From the NCBI GenBank assembly GCA_964461885.1, contig CAYWVY010000049.1, forward strand, positions 1-16,456: a stretch of DNA of 16,456 nucleotides, in the 5' to 3' direction. The stretch is from UBA288 sp964461885. GTDB taxonomy: Archaea > Halobacteriota > Methanomicrobia > Methanomicrobiales > Methanospirillaceae. The notes beneath the pieces are model-generated. The model was not told the origin of the DNA, made no database searches, and saw only the letters and a program-made list of their open reading frames with translations. A program made the translations under genes and the position numbers. Position 1 is the first letter of the stretch. The number at the start of each line of letters is the position of its first letter. Positions 6,651 through 12,920 of the stretch are shown here, one piece after another.

Positions 6651-7085
6651 TCACTTCTCCCGACGGGCGCAGCAGCCCTGGTCGCGGGCGATGGCGCCGC
6701 AGATCGAGCGGGACGGGTGACCGAGGGTTGCGCAGATGGTATTGACCACGTCGCGAGGGATGCGGGCCTCGCAGCGCGCGGCCTGTTCGCAGGCCGTCGC
6801 GGGCTCCATCCCCAGGCGGGCGAACGCGAGCGCGAGAAGGCGGTGCCGCCGCATCAGGAACTCGGCGCAGCGCCGTCCTCGCTCAGAGAGGGCGATCCCG
6901 TGGTACGGCGCGTGCTCGACCAGGCCGGCCTCGACCAGGACGCGGACGGTCTTGGTGCTGGTCGATGGGTCGACCCCGAACCGTCCCGCCAGGTCGGCGT
7001 TCGTGACCGACCCGTCCCGCTCGAGCAGGAACTTCAAATACTCAATTCGCCGCGGCGTCAGCGCGCCGTCTCCCCTCTCCGTCAT
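6651..7085 (-). CDS. DtxR/MntR-like metal-responsive transcription regulator, Cys-rich
   Basis: The 144-residue product reads as a winged-helix domain (residues 10-70, with VTNADLAGRFGVDPSTSTKTVRVLVEAGLV as the HTH and YHGIALSERG as the wing). A dimerisation and metal-binding segment like that of DtxR follows: RRHRLL (79-84), EQAARCEARI (100-109) and LGHPSRSICG (121-130). Seven cysteines (73, 99, 105, 118, 129, 138, 139) are unusual. By my alignment several DtxR ligands are replaced (His98 by Cys, Cys102 by Ala, His106 by Ala), so the metal site probably differs. It heads the cbiQOM operon with a 7-bp gap, so it likely represses it in response to Co or Ni. ATG 7085 is chosen because the frame upstream is low-complexity and a TATA element lies 30 bp before it. 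Confidence 0.85.
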   Translation of the reverse strand: MTERGDGALTPRRIEYLKFLLERDGSVTNADLAGRFGVDPSTSTKTVRVLVEAGLVEHAPYHGIALSERGRRCAEFLMRRHRLLALAFARLGMEPATACEQAARCEARIPRDVVNTICATLGHPSRSICGAIARDQGCCARREK

Positions 7086-7110
7086 GCCGGATTCGTTGGG
7101 CGCCGGGGCG

Positions 7111-7124
7111 GGATAAGGGTTTGG
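7111..7124 (-). promoter_or_regulatory. Promoter of the metal-regulator/cbiQOM operon
   Basis: On the minus strand CCAAACCCTTATCC is a BRE-like plus TATA-like sequence centred about 30 bp before the ATG at 7085, giving a leaderless operon mRNA. A related CCCAAACTTGG stretch lies just upstream (7131-7141), so CCAAA occurs twice. This could be part of an operator, but that is speculative. Confidence 0.5.
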
Positions 7125-7143
7125 CCCCGTACCAAGTTTGGGC

Positions 7144-8499
7144 CTACCGCCGATCGACGAGCCGCTTCGGCCGTCCCTTGATCGCGTGGAGCTCGAGTCC
7201 GCCCGGGCCCGTGAAGGTGAAGAGGACCCTGAGCTCGCCACCGAGCTGCATGGCAGCGAGCATCGGGTTGTGCGTGGCGAGGGTCTCGAGCATCCGCTCC
7301 TGGATCGCCCTGCGGTCGCACGTGGCTGGGTCCCTGCACTCGAGCCCGATCCGGAGGACCGCGCCCGTGTCGCCCTCGCCGTAGAGAAAAGCCTCGTACT
7401 CGCCGGTCAGGTCCGCCATGTTCTCGGGCGCGAAGACCGCGCGCTCGATCTCGGTCCGGTCGAGCCGGCCCATGCCGATCGCGACGCGGTCGTTCTCCCG
7501 GCGGGGAGGGCGGATCCGGAGGTGAGTCCGGCCGCAGGCGCACGTCTCGCGCGAGACGACGGAGGTGATGTCCTCGCTGTCGTAGTTGAGCAGGACCATG
7601 CCCGACTTTGCGCCGACCGGGAGGAGGTGGGAGAGGACGATCCGACCCTCGGCCCCGTCCGGGACGAAGGCCCGCTCGTGCGGGTCGTAGAGGTCCAGGT
7701 GGACCATGTCCTCGGGGACGTGGAGCCCGTCCTGGACGGAGCACTCGCCGCACATGGTCCCCTCGGTCGAGCCGTAGGTGTTGTAGACGGGGCAGTCCCA
7801 GCGGTCGGAGAGGTACTCGCGCGACGCCTCGGCAAAGGACTCGCCCCCGACGACCAGGCGCCGGATGCCCGTCTCGCGCGGGTCGATCCCCTCTGCCTCG
7901 AGCCGGTCGGCCAGCCGGAGGAGCTTGAAGACCGAGCCGACGATGGCGGTCGGGCGGTAGCTCGAGATGATACGGCTCGGGAAGGTGCACTTGCCGGTCG
8001 GGATCATCGTCATCTTCAGCCGCTCCGCGGCAAGGGTCATGGTGTTGGCCCCGACGTTCATGCCGTACGAGGTGCAGACCACCACGCGGTCGCCGTGCCC
8101 GAGCCCCTGCGAGGCGAACGAGCGGGCGTACTTCTCGGCGTAGCCCTCCCAGTCATCCCAGGTCAGGAAGAAGGCTTTCGGGACGCCCGTGGTGCCGCTT
8201 GTCTCGTGGATGGTGAAGACGTCTCCGCAGGGCACCGAGAGGAAGCCGAAGTCCCGGGTGACCGGGGGCTGGTGCGAGCGGATGGTCGGGCCCGAGACGA
8301 TGGGGAGCTCGAGCAGGTCGTCGTGGGTTCGGATGTCCTTCGCGCTCACGCCGTTCGCCTCGAGCCAGTGGCGGTAGAACGGGGAGTGGTCTTCGGCGTA
8401 CTGCACCGTGTACCGGATACGGGCCTCCGAGAGGGCGTCGAGATCGCCCCGGTCCATGGTCTCGATGGCGGGGTTCCGCATGCCCCGGCTCGCTGTCAT
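7144..8499 (-). CDS. Coenzyme F390 synthetase-like adenylate-forming ligase (PaaK family)
   Basis: The 451-residue product belongs to the phenylacetate-CoA ligase branch of adenylate-forming enzymes. It has the ATP loop ETSGTTGVPKAFF (99-111), YNTYGSTEGTMCGEC (239-253) as the A5-type motif, and LNYDSEDITSVV near residue 305. In methanogens the closest family is coenzyme F390 synthetase, which adenylylates or guanylylates the 8-hydroxyl of F420, often on oxygen exposure. Cysteines at 250, 253, 320 and 322 (CGEC and CACGRTH) form a likely zinc site as in PaaK relatives. True phenylacetate or aryl-CoA ligase activity cannot be excluded. ATG 8499 lies 28 bp from a TATA-like element. A GGGAGGT just before it is too close to serve it well, and ATG 8481 (residue 7) is an alternative. 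Confidence 0.82.
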   Translation of the reverse strand: MTASRGMRNPAIETMDRGDLDALSEARIRYTVQYAEDHSPFYRHWLEANGVSAKDIRTHDDLLELPIVSGPTIRSHQPPVTRDFGFLSVPCGDVFTIHETSGTTGVPKAFFLTWDDWEGYAEKYARSFASQGLGHGDRVVVCTSYGMNVGANTMTLAAERLKMTMIPTGKCTFPSRIISSYRPTAIVGSVFKLLRLADRLEAEGIDPRETGIRRLVVGGESFAEASREYLSDRWDCPVYNTYGSTEGTMCGECSVQDGLHVPEDMVHLDLYDPHERAFVPDGAEGRIVLSHLLPVGAKSGMVLLNYDSEDITSVVSRETCACGRTHLRIRPPRRENDRVAIGMGRLDRTEIERAVFAPENMADLTGEYEAFLYGEGDTGAVLRIGLECRDPATCDRRAIQERMLETLATHNPMLAAMQLGGELRVLFTFTGPGGLELHAIKGRPKRLVDRR

Positions 8500-8522
8500 G
8501 ACCTCCCATTGGTAACCGGGGC

Positions 8523-8532
8523 AGATAATACC
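8523..8532 (-). promoter_or_regulatory. TATA-like element of the F390 synthetase-like gene
   Basis: On the minus strand GGTATTATCT is centred about 28 bp before the ATG at 8499, with CGGAT upstream as a possible BRE. It sits back to back with the tRNA-Gly promoter. Confidence 0.45.
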
Positions 8533-8576
8533 GATCCGCTACTGCCCCGGGCGCTCCCATCGGAGTCGGACCGTGG

Positions 8577-8587
8577 CTTTTTTATGG
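8577..8587 (+). promoter_or_regulatory. Promoter of tRNA-Gly
   Basis: CTTTTTTATGG is an AT-rich TATA element 44 bp before the mature tRNA 5' end. Transcription would start near 8608, leaving a short 5' leader for RNase P to remove. Confidence 0.5.
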
Positions 8588-8626
8588 TTTCCCGGACCAT
8601 GTAGTAAAGCACACAGCACCGTGCAA

Positions 8627-8698
8627 GCGCGGATAGTGTAGTGGTTATCACTAGGCGTTGCCAACGCCTAAACCCGGGTTCGAGTCCCGGTCCGCGCA
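8627..8698 (+). tRNA. tRNA-Gly (anticodon GCC)
   Basis: A 72-nt cloverleaf can be folded by hand. The acceptor stem is GCGCGGA with TCCGCGC, and the discriminator is A. The D arm is GTGT/TCAC with the loop AGTGGTTA. The anticodon stem is AGGCG/CGCCT around the loop TTGCCAA, giving anticodon GCC, which reads GGC/GGU glycine codons. The variable loop is AAAC. The T arm is CCGGG/CCCGG with loop TTCGAGT. The 3' CCA is not encoded and no intron is seen. It is a single gene, divergent from the F390 synthetase-like gene, followed by a T-rich GTTCTTTTC that may end transcription. Confidence 0.96.
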
Positions 8699-8794
8699 TC
8701 GTTCTTTTCGACGTATTCCCCCGCCGGGAGCGGAGCCTTCCTGTTCGCAGTCGGTCCCCCTTCGTCCGGCGGGACGATCGGATCTCCTTCTCTC

Positions 8795-9865
8795 TCACGC
8801 GGACGGCCCGAGGTCAAGATGGCCGCGGAGTGCGGCGAGTGTCTCCGGGTCGGCCACGAGCGTGAGGTCGGGGGTGAGGGTGTAGACGGGCAGCCGGCCG
8901 AAGACCGTCCCGCGCTCGAACCGGTAGACCCGGGCTTCGAGCAGGCCCGTCGCGAGCACGCGATAGCCTTCGCAGTCGATAACGGCGTCGCCCTCGAGGC
9001 GGGGGGCGAGCTCCTGGTCGATGAACCGCACGATCGCCTCCGCTACCTGGCGGGCCAGGAGGCCGCTCTCCGCGCTGTGAGTCGTGCGCGTGACCGCGTA
9101 CAGCCCGGCGAGGAGAACAACGAACTCCAGGGTCTGCACGAGCGGGCTGACCTGCCCCTCGGCCAGCACGCGGAGAACGGGCGGCCCGGGCAGGACCAGG
9201 ATCGAGAGGAGCACGACGGACGCGAACGCGACGGGCACGCTCAGGAAGGCGAGCAGGATCAGGCCGATCTCGCGGTGGGCCGTGAACCGGGCGCGGACGG
9301 CGGTTGCGCGCTCCCGGAGCGTTCCGACGCCCGGGGTCATGCGCCAGACCGCGAGGCCCAGGGCCAGGGCGAGGGCCGACTGGACCGCGATCACGAACCC
9401 GAGGCCGCGAGCGGGCGAATCGCCGCCGAGCCAGTTGAGGGCGACGAGGAGGTTAACCGTCGCGAGCCAGGCGAGTGCGGGCGCCACGGCGCGGGCGTTG
9501 ATCACGAACGCGTTCCCGGCGAGGTAGCCGAGCTTCCGGCCCGGCTCGAGGAGCCCGAGGGCCCTCAGCGTCGGGAGGTAGGCGCGATCCGCGGCCGGGG
9601 CCCGCCGGTTCCGGAGCGAGGGCAGCAGGAGCAGAAACGGGTATGCCAGCTCGAAGAGGAGGGTCGCGCCGACCCACAGGTAGGCGCCCTGCGGAAGGAC
9701 CGCGATGCAGATGGCCGGCAGGGCGACGGCGAGGACGGCGACGGCTGCCGCCGGGAGCGGGGGGTCCCGCGCGGTCGCGGCCAGCAGGGCCTCCTGCTCA
9801 ACCCGCGTCGCGGCCGCGAGAGCGGCGAGGAACTCCTCCTTCCGGCTGATCCGGCAGATGTCCAT
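8795..9865 (-). CDS. Multi-pass membrane protein of unknown function
   Basis: I do not recognise the family. From ATG 9865 the product has 356 residues. A short charged N-terminal segment (RISRKEEFLAALAAATRVEQEALL) precedes about six hydrophobic segments, at roughly 38-58, 62-82, 122-143, 152-172, 198-225 and 237-257. These are followed by a soluble C-terminal domain of about 100 residues: ARQVAEAIVRFIDQEL, then DCEGYRVLATGLLEARVYRFERG and PVYTLTPDLTLVADP. ATG 9865 is preferred over GTG 9871 because AAGGAG lies exactly 5 nt upstream of it. The gene follows the YjdF-like gene by 12 bp and its ribosome binding site abuts that gene's stop, so the two are co-transcribed. Confidence 0.75.
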   Translation of the reverse strand: MDICRISRKEEFLAALAAATRVEQEALLAATARDPPLPAAAVAVLAVALPAICIAVLPQGAYLWVGATLLFELAYPFLLLLPSLRNRRAPAADRAYLPTLRALGLLEPGRKLGYLAGNAFVINARAVAPALAWLATVNLLVALNWLGGDSPARGLGFVIAVQSALALALGLAVWRMTPGVGTLRERATAVRARFTAHREIGLILLAFLSVPVAFASVVLLSILVLPGPPVLRVLAEGQVSPLVQTLEFVVLLAGLYAVTRTTHSAESGLLARQVAEAIVRFIDQELAPRLEGDAVIDCEGYRVLATGLLEARVYRFERGTVFGRLPVYTLTPDLTLVADPETLAALRGHLDLGPSA

Positions 9866-9870
9866 CCCCA

Positions 9871-9876
9871 CTCCTT
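9871..9876 (-). promoter_or_regulatory. Ribosome binding site deciding the start at 9865
   Basis: AAGGAG on the minus strand is 5 nt from the ATG at 9865, but would have almost no spacing to the in-frame GTG at 9871. It lies directly after the stop codon of the upstream gene (9878-9880), so the downstream cistron has its own initiation signal. Confidence 0.6.
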
Positions 9877-9877
9877 C

Positions 9878-10510
9878 TCAGAAGGACGAGTCCGGGTCGG
9901 GGGCCTCCCCGGCAATCGCGTCCGCAAGCTCGCTCTTTTGGTGGCGCCGAAAGTACGCGATTCCCACGAGGGCCACGCCCGCGGATCCGATCAGCACGAA
10001 GATCATGTCGAGCATGGTGTCCCCGAGATCGTTCTGCATCGGCCCGTTCAGCGAGCCGCCGAAGAACATGTCCACCAGGAACTCGTAGATCTCCCAGGCG
10101 GCCCCGAGGGCCAGGCCGAAGATCACGGTGAACCCGGCCACAAAGAGCGGCGTCAGGCTCATACGCCAGTACCGTTCCAGGAAGATCACGCCGAGGAAAC
10201 CGATCAGCGCGACTGAGATCCCCGAGACCAGGTGCGCGAGCTTGTCGTAGAACGGGTAGAACGTGACGTACCAGCCCTGGACGTAGCCCGCGGTATGGAG
10301 CCAGAGGGAGAGGGCGATCAGGAAGAAGACGAACCAGGGGAAGCGGATGCCGAGCCGGTCCGCGGCCACGTAGGGCACAATGGTCAGGCCGAACATGAAG
10401 AACGCCGTGAACATCTCCACGTACCGCCCCGTGAGGAAGGCGAAGACCCCGTTCGCCGCGATCAGCGCCTGGAAGAAGTAAGCAAGGTACATCCCCTGCG
10501 AGGCGGCCAT
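9878..10510 (-). CDS. YjdF/DUF2238-like membrane protein
   Basis: The 210-residue product has about six membrane helices. It shows the family-type polar residues: LHTAGYVQGWYVTFYPFYDKLAHLVSG (71-97, with His72, Asp89, Lys90 and His93), AAWEIYEFLVD (137-147, with Glu140 and Glu143), and DLGDTMLDM (161-169). This order (H, YDK-x2-H, WE-x2-E, DT-x2-DM) is what I know from the YjdF/DUF2238 family of integral membrane proteins of unknown function. The conserved acids and histidines inside or next to helices suggest a catalytic or ion-handling membrane site. It is the first gene of a two-gene unit with the unknown membrane protein downstream. The ATG at 10510 has a weak TATA-like element about 28 bp upstream. 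Confidence 0.78.
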   Translation of the reverse strand: MAASQGMYLAYFFQALIAANGVFAFLTGRYVEMFTAFFMFGLTIVPYVAADRLGIRFPWFVFFLIALSLWLHTAGYVQGWYVTFYPFYDKLAHLVSGISVALIGFLGVIFLERYWRMSLTPLFVAGFTVIFGLALGAAWEIYEFLVDMFFGGSLNGPMQNDLGDTMLDMIFVLIGSAGVALVGIAYFRRHQKSELADAIAGEAPDPDSSF

Positions 10511-10532
10511 GCCGCTCTATCTGCGCCCCCTT

Positions 10533-10545
10533 GCTCTTATCCTTT
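10533..10545 (-). promoter_or_regulatory. Possible TATA element of the YjdF-like gene
   Basis: On the minus strand GAAAGGATAAGAG is centred about 28 bp before the ATG at 10510, in the 73-bp gap after the archaemetzincin gene. It is a poor match, listed for its position. Confidence 0.25.
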
Positions 10546-10583
10546 CCCGTAGCGCCCGTCGCGTGGACCTGCGTTCCCAGGGT

Positions 10584-11114
10584 TCAGCCGCCGCGGAGAC
10601 GGGCGGCGCAGGCGGGGCAGATCATCTTGCGCTTGCGGTCGAGCTCGTCGAGCGAGCGCGGCGAGTACATCACGCACTCACGCTCGGGGCAGTGCTCGAG
10701 CCCGAAGAGGTGGCCGACCTCGTGCGCCCCCTCTTTCGCGACCCGGTCCAGCAGGTCGTCCTCGGACGCGGGGCGGCCATAATAGTGGTTGTGGAGCCGG
10801 GCCGTCGAGACCACGGCCGCCCCGCGCTCGGGCCGGGCAAGGCCGAAGACGTACTCCTCGCCCGGCGCGAAGAGGTCGTCGGGCACGACGAGCAGGACCG
10901 GGTCCTCCCAGCCCCGGCAACGGTGCGCGGCCTCGAGGCAGGTCAGCAGGGTGGGCGCGCTGTACTGCCGGCGGAGCAGGTCGAACCCGGTCAGGAGCAG
11001 CCCGTTCGGCTCGATGACGCCGCCCTCCACGCCGAGGATCCCCTCGATCAGCCGCTGGACCGGGCGCTGGAGCCCCTGCGGCGAACGGTGATCCCAATAG
11101 AGGGCAAAACGCAT
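10584..11114 (-). CDS. amzA: Archaemetzincin (zinc-dependent metalloprotease)
   Basis: The 176-residue product has the archaemetzincin signature: HEVGHLFGLEHC (131-142) gives the three zinc histidines 131, 135 and 141 plus catalytic Glu132. Cys142, Cys147, Met149 (the Met-turn), Cys166 and Cys169 follow, forming the second zinc site typical of the family. The M-to-CxxC interval is 16 residues, one shorter than the consensus I remember. Other family segments include GFDLLRRQYSAPTLL and EYVFGLARPERGAAVVSTARL. The ATG at 11114 starts the conserved protein; the open frame upstream runs antisense through the divergent gene and is not coding. The natural substrate is unknown. Its start is only 9 bp from that of the UPF0146 gene. 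Confidence 0.93.
   Translation of the reverse strand: MRFALYWDHRSPQGLQRPVQRLIEGILGVEGGVIEPNGLLLTGFDLLRRQYSAPTLLTCLEAAHRCRGWEDPVLLVVPDDLFAPGEEYVFGLARPERGAAVVSTARLHNHYYGRPASEDDLLDRVAKEGAHEVGHLFGLEHCPERECVMYSPRSLDELDRKRKMICPACAARLRGG
11093..11102 (+). promoter_or_regulatory. Weak TATA-like element of the UPF0146 gene
   Basis: CCCAATAGAG is centred about 26 bp before the GTG at 11124 and lies inside the archaemetzincin coding sequence. It is a weak match. Confidence 0.25.
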
Positions 11115-11123
11115 AGTAACAGT

Positions 11124-11543
11124 GTGACGGGCCAGTCCATTAAACAGATCGAGCGGGCGGTCGGCGCCTACGTCGGCGCCCACTACCGCTCCGCGGTCGA
11201 GGTCGGCATCGGCCGGAACACGACCGCGGCCGAGACGGCCCGGGCAACCGGCTGCCGCGTCCGGGCGGTCGACGTCCGGCCCTGCAACACGGGGTCCGTC
11301 CCGTTCGCGCGGGACGACGTCTTCGCTCCGGACTTCGCCCTCTACCGCGGCGCGGAGGTCATCTACGTGGTCCGGCCCGGGGTCGAGATGGTCCCGGCCC
11401 TGGTGGCGCTGGCCCGGGCCTGTGCCTGCGACCTCCTGGTCTACCATCTCGGCAACGAGATCTACCTCGACGGCGGCGAGCGGATCGCGGCCGGTGGCGT
11501 GGTCCTCCACCGGTATTACCGCGCTCCTTCAGAAGAGGGTTGA
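11124..11543 (+). CDS. UPF0146 family protein, methyltransferase-like fold
   Basis: The 139-residue product matches the archaeal UPF0146 family. It has a Rossmann-type glycine motif VEVGIGRNTTAAETA (25-39), the acidic end of the next strand VRAVDVRP (46-53), and then DDVFAPDFALYRGAEVIYVVRPGVEMVPALVALA, which resembles the middle of a small SAM-dependent methyltransferase domain. The C-terminal part LLVYHLGNEIYLDGGE is conserved-looking. No substrate-binding domain is present, so activity is unproven. GTG 11124 was chosen because the family-like sequence begins right after it and the frame upstream is antisense to archaemetzincin. The last 15 bases overlap the end of rfcL, which converges on it. 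Confidence 0.85.
   Translation: MTGQSIKQIERAVGAYVGAHYRSAVEVGIGRNTTAAETARATGCRVRAVDVRPCNTGSVPFARDDVFAPDFALYRGAEVIYVVRPGVEMVPALVALARACACDLLVYHLGNEIYLDGGERIAAGGVVLHRYYRAPSEEG
11138..11147 (-). promoter_or_regulatory. TATA element of the archaemetzincin gene, inside the UPF0146 gene
   Basis: On the minus strand TGTTTAATGG is centred about 28 bp before the ATG at 11114. It lies within codons 5-8 of the divergent UPF0146 gene, so this coding region doubles as a promoter. Confidence 0.5.
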
Positions 11544-12863
11544 CTGGGACCGGGCCTCGCCCTCGGGGCGCGGCGCGGGAACCTCTTTCTCTTTCGCCCG
11601 CCGCTTCTTCGGCTTCTCGGCCTTCTCGAGCTCGCGCCGCTCCTTCGCGAGCCGCCCCGCGATCTCGGCCGAGCGCTCGCGGTCGCCGGTCAGCAGGGCG
11701 AGCTCGTCTCCGTCGAGGTCGAGGGTCCGCGCGAGCGGCTCGGGGTCTTCCGCGACGAGCGACCGCGCCGCCTCGAGGTAGTACTCGCGGAGCCCGGCCC
11801 GCGAGACCCCCATCCAGGCCCCGAGCTTCCGCATCAGCGACGTCCGGGCCGCCTTTCGCCGTCGCGCCTGGGCCATCCGGCCCCAGCGGGCCGGGGGGGC
11901 CAGGCGGGAGCGGACCCCGGCGCCGTTCGCGGCGCGGGCCGTCCCGAGGACCGCGAGCGCAGTCGCGTACCGCCAGAGCGTGTAGTTCTGCCGCCGGTAC
12001 GTCCGGGCGAGGGCGAGATCGGCGGCCGCGAGCGCGGGGTAGGCTTCGCACCGCGCCGGGGGTGGGAGCTGCCCGAGCGACCCCTCGAGCCACTGGACGA
12101 TCGCGTCGGGCTTGTCGTCGACCTCCCACGCCAGGGCCATCAGCTCCTCGTCAGGCCGGTCGCGGAGGACCGCGCCCACGAGCTCGAAGATGGTCGAGCG
12201 CTCGTCCTTCTGCGAGGTCCGGATCGAATCCTGGTCGATTGCGGACTCGCCGATGGCTGCTGCCTGGAGCATGGTGACGGCCGCCCGCATATCCCCGTTC
12301 GCGCTCTCGGCCACGACGCGGAGGGTCTCGTCGTCGCAGGCGACCCCCTCCTCGCGGCAGATCAGGCGGAGGCGCGGCACGATAGAGCGGGCCTGGAGCG
12401 CCCGGAACTGGACGGGCTCAGTCCGCGACCGGATCTCGCCCGCGACTGCGTAGAGGTCGTTTGCGATCAGGATCACGGGCTGCCGGGCGGTCTTGATCAG
12501 GTCCACCATCGCCTTGGCCCCACCCCGGTCCGCGGTCCCGTGCAGGCTGTCGGCCTCGTCGAGCAGGACCAGGCGCCGCCCGGTCCCGAAGAGGCTGCCG
12601 GTCACGGCCGACTGTCCGGCCACGCGCTCGATCGCGGCCCGCGTCCGCTGGTCCGAGGCGTTCAGCTCGACCACCTCCCAGTCCATCTCGCGGGCGAGCG
12701 CGTGCGCGGCCGAAGTCTTGCCCGTGCCGGGCTTGCCGTAGAGCATGAGCGGGCGGTCGCCGGGCTGCCAGCTCCGGGCCCACTCGACCATCTGCCGGAC
12801 GGCGACGCCGTTTCCGACCAGGTCGCCGACCCGCTGGGGCCGGTACCGCTCGGTCCAGTCCAT
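11529..12863 (-). CDS. rfcL: Replication factor C large subunit (clamp loader)
   Basis: RfcL, with RfcS subunits, loads the PCNA clamp onto primed DNA. The 444-residue product begins with DWTERYRPQRVGDLVGN, the RFC box. It then has Walker A GKPGTGKT (43-50), ELNASDQRT (66-74), Walker B LVLLDEAD (98-105), a sensor region ILIANDLY (131-138), and SRTEPVQFRALQ in place of the SRC region of small subunits. A helical collar domain follows to about 400. The tail from about 405 is rich in Lys, Arg and Glu and ends QSTLF, the short PCNA-interacting motif of archaeal RfcL. The ATG at 12863 lies 31 bp from a TATA element shared with the divergent marker 2 gene. No rfcS is in the window. Confidence 0.96.
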   Translation of the reverse strand: MDWTERYRPQRVGDLVGNGVAVRQMVEWARSWQPGDRPLMLYGKPGTGKTSAAHALAREMDWEVVELNASDQRTRAAIERVAGQSAVTGSLFGTGRRLVLLDEADSLHGTADRGGAKAMVDLIKTARQPVILIANDLYAVAGEIRSRTEPVQFRALQARSIVPRLRLICREEGVACDDETLRVVAESANGDMRAAVTMLQAAAIGESAIDQDSIRTSQKDERSTIFELVGAVLRDRPDEELMALAWEVDDKPDAIVQWLEGSLGQLPPPARCEAYPALAAADLALARTYRRQNYTLWRYATALAVLGTARAANGAGVRSRLAPPARWGRMAQARRRKAARTSLMRKLGAWMGVSRAGLREYYLEAARSLVAEDPEPLARTLDLDGDELALLTGDRERSAEIAGRLAKERRELEKAEKPKKRRAKEKEVPAPRPEGEARSQSTLF

Positions 12864-12886
12864 GCTTTACTGATCGGCCGGCACAT

Positions 12887-12898
12887 CAAATAAATTAT
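12887..12898. promoter_or_regulatory. Shared bidirectional TATA element of rfcL and the marker 2 gene
   Basis: CAAATAAATTATC (12887-12899) contains the odd palindrome ATAA-A-TTAT centred at 12894. The centre is 31 bp from the rfcL ATG (12863) and 27 bp from the marker 2 ATG (12921). It is the only AT-rich element in the 57-bp divergent gap, so one TBP site may serve both genes. Confidence 0.6.
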
Positions 12899-12920
12899 CA
12901 GCGATGAAGCACGAATCGAT

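Noticed and set aside
7086..7241. N-terminal extension of 52 residues on the metal regulator
   Set aside because: The extension is Ser/Arg/Pro low-complexity, overlaps the end of the upstream gene, and lies upstream of the TATA element that fits ATG 7085.
8584..8600. ATGGT...ACCAT inverted repeat near the tRNA promoter
   Set aside because: A 5-bp stem with a 7-base loop overlapping the promoter could be chance; nothing links it to a regulator.
7138..8604. Plus-strand open frame of about 488 codons
   Set aside because: It is antisense to the F390 synthetase-like gene; its composition (Val, Asp, Arg, Gly) is that of a shadow frame.
8819..10216. Plus-strand open frame of about 465 codons
   Set aside because: It is antisense to two clear membrane protein genes and gives a hydrophilic Glu/Arg/Gly-rich shadow product.
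11115..11510. 132-residue N-terminal extension of archaemetzincin
   Set aside because: It is antisense to the UPF0146 gene and has no similarity to known archaemetzincins, which start at the ATG 11114 equivalent.
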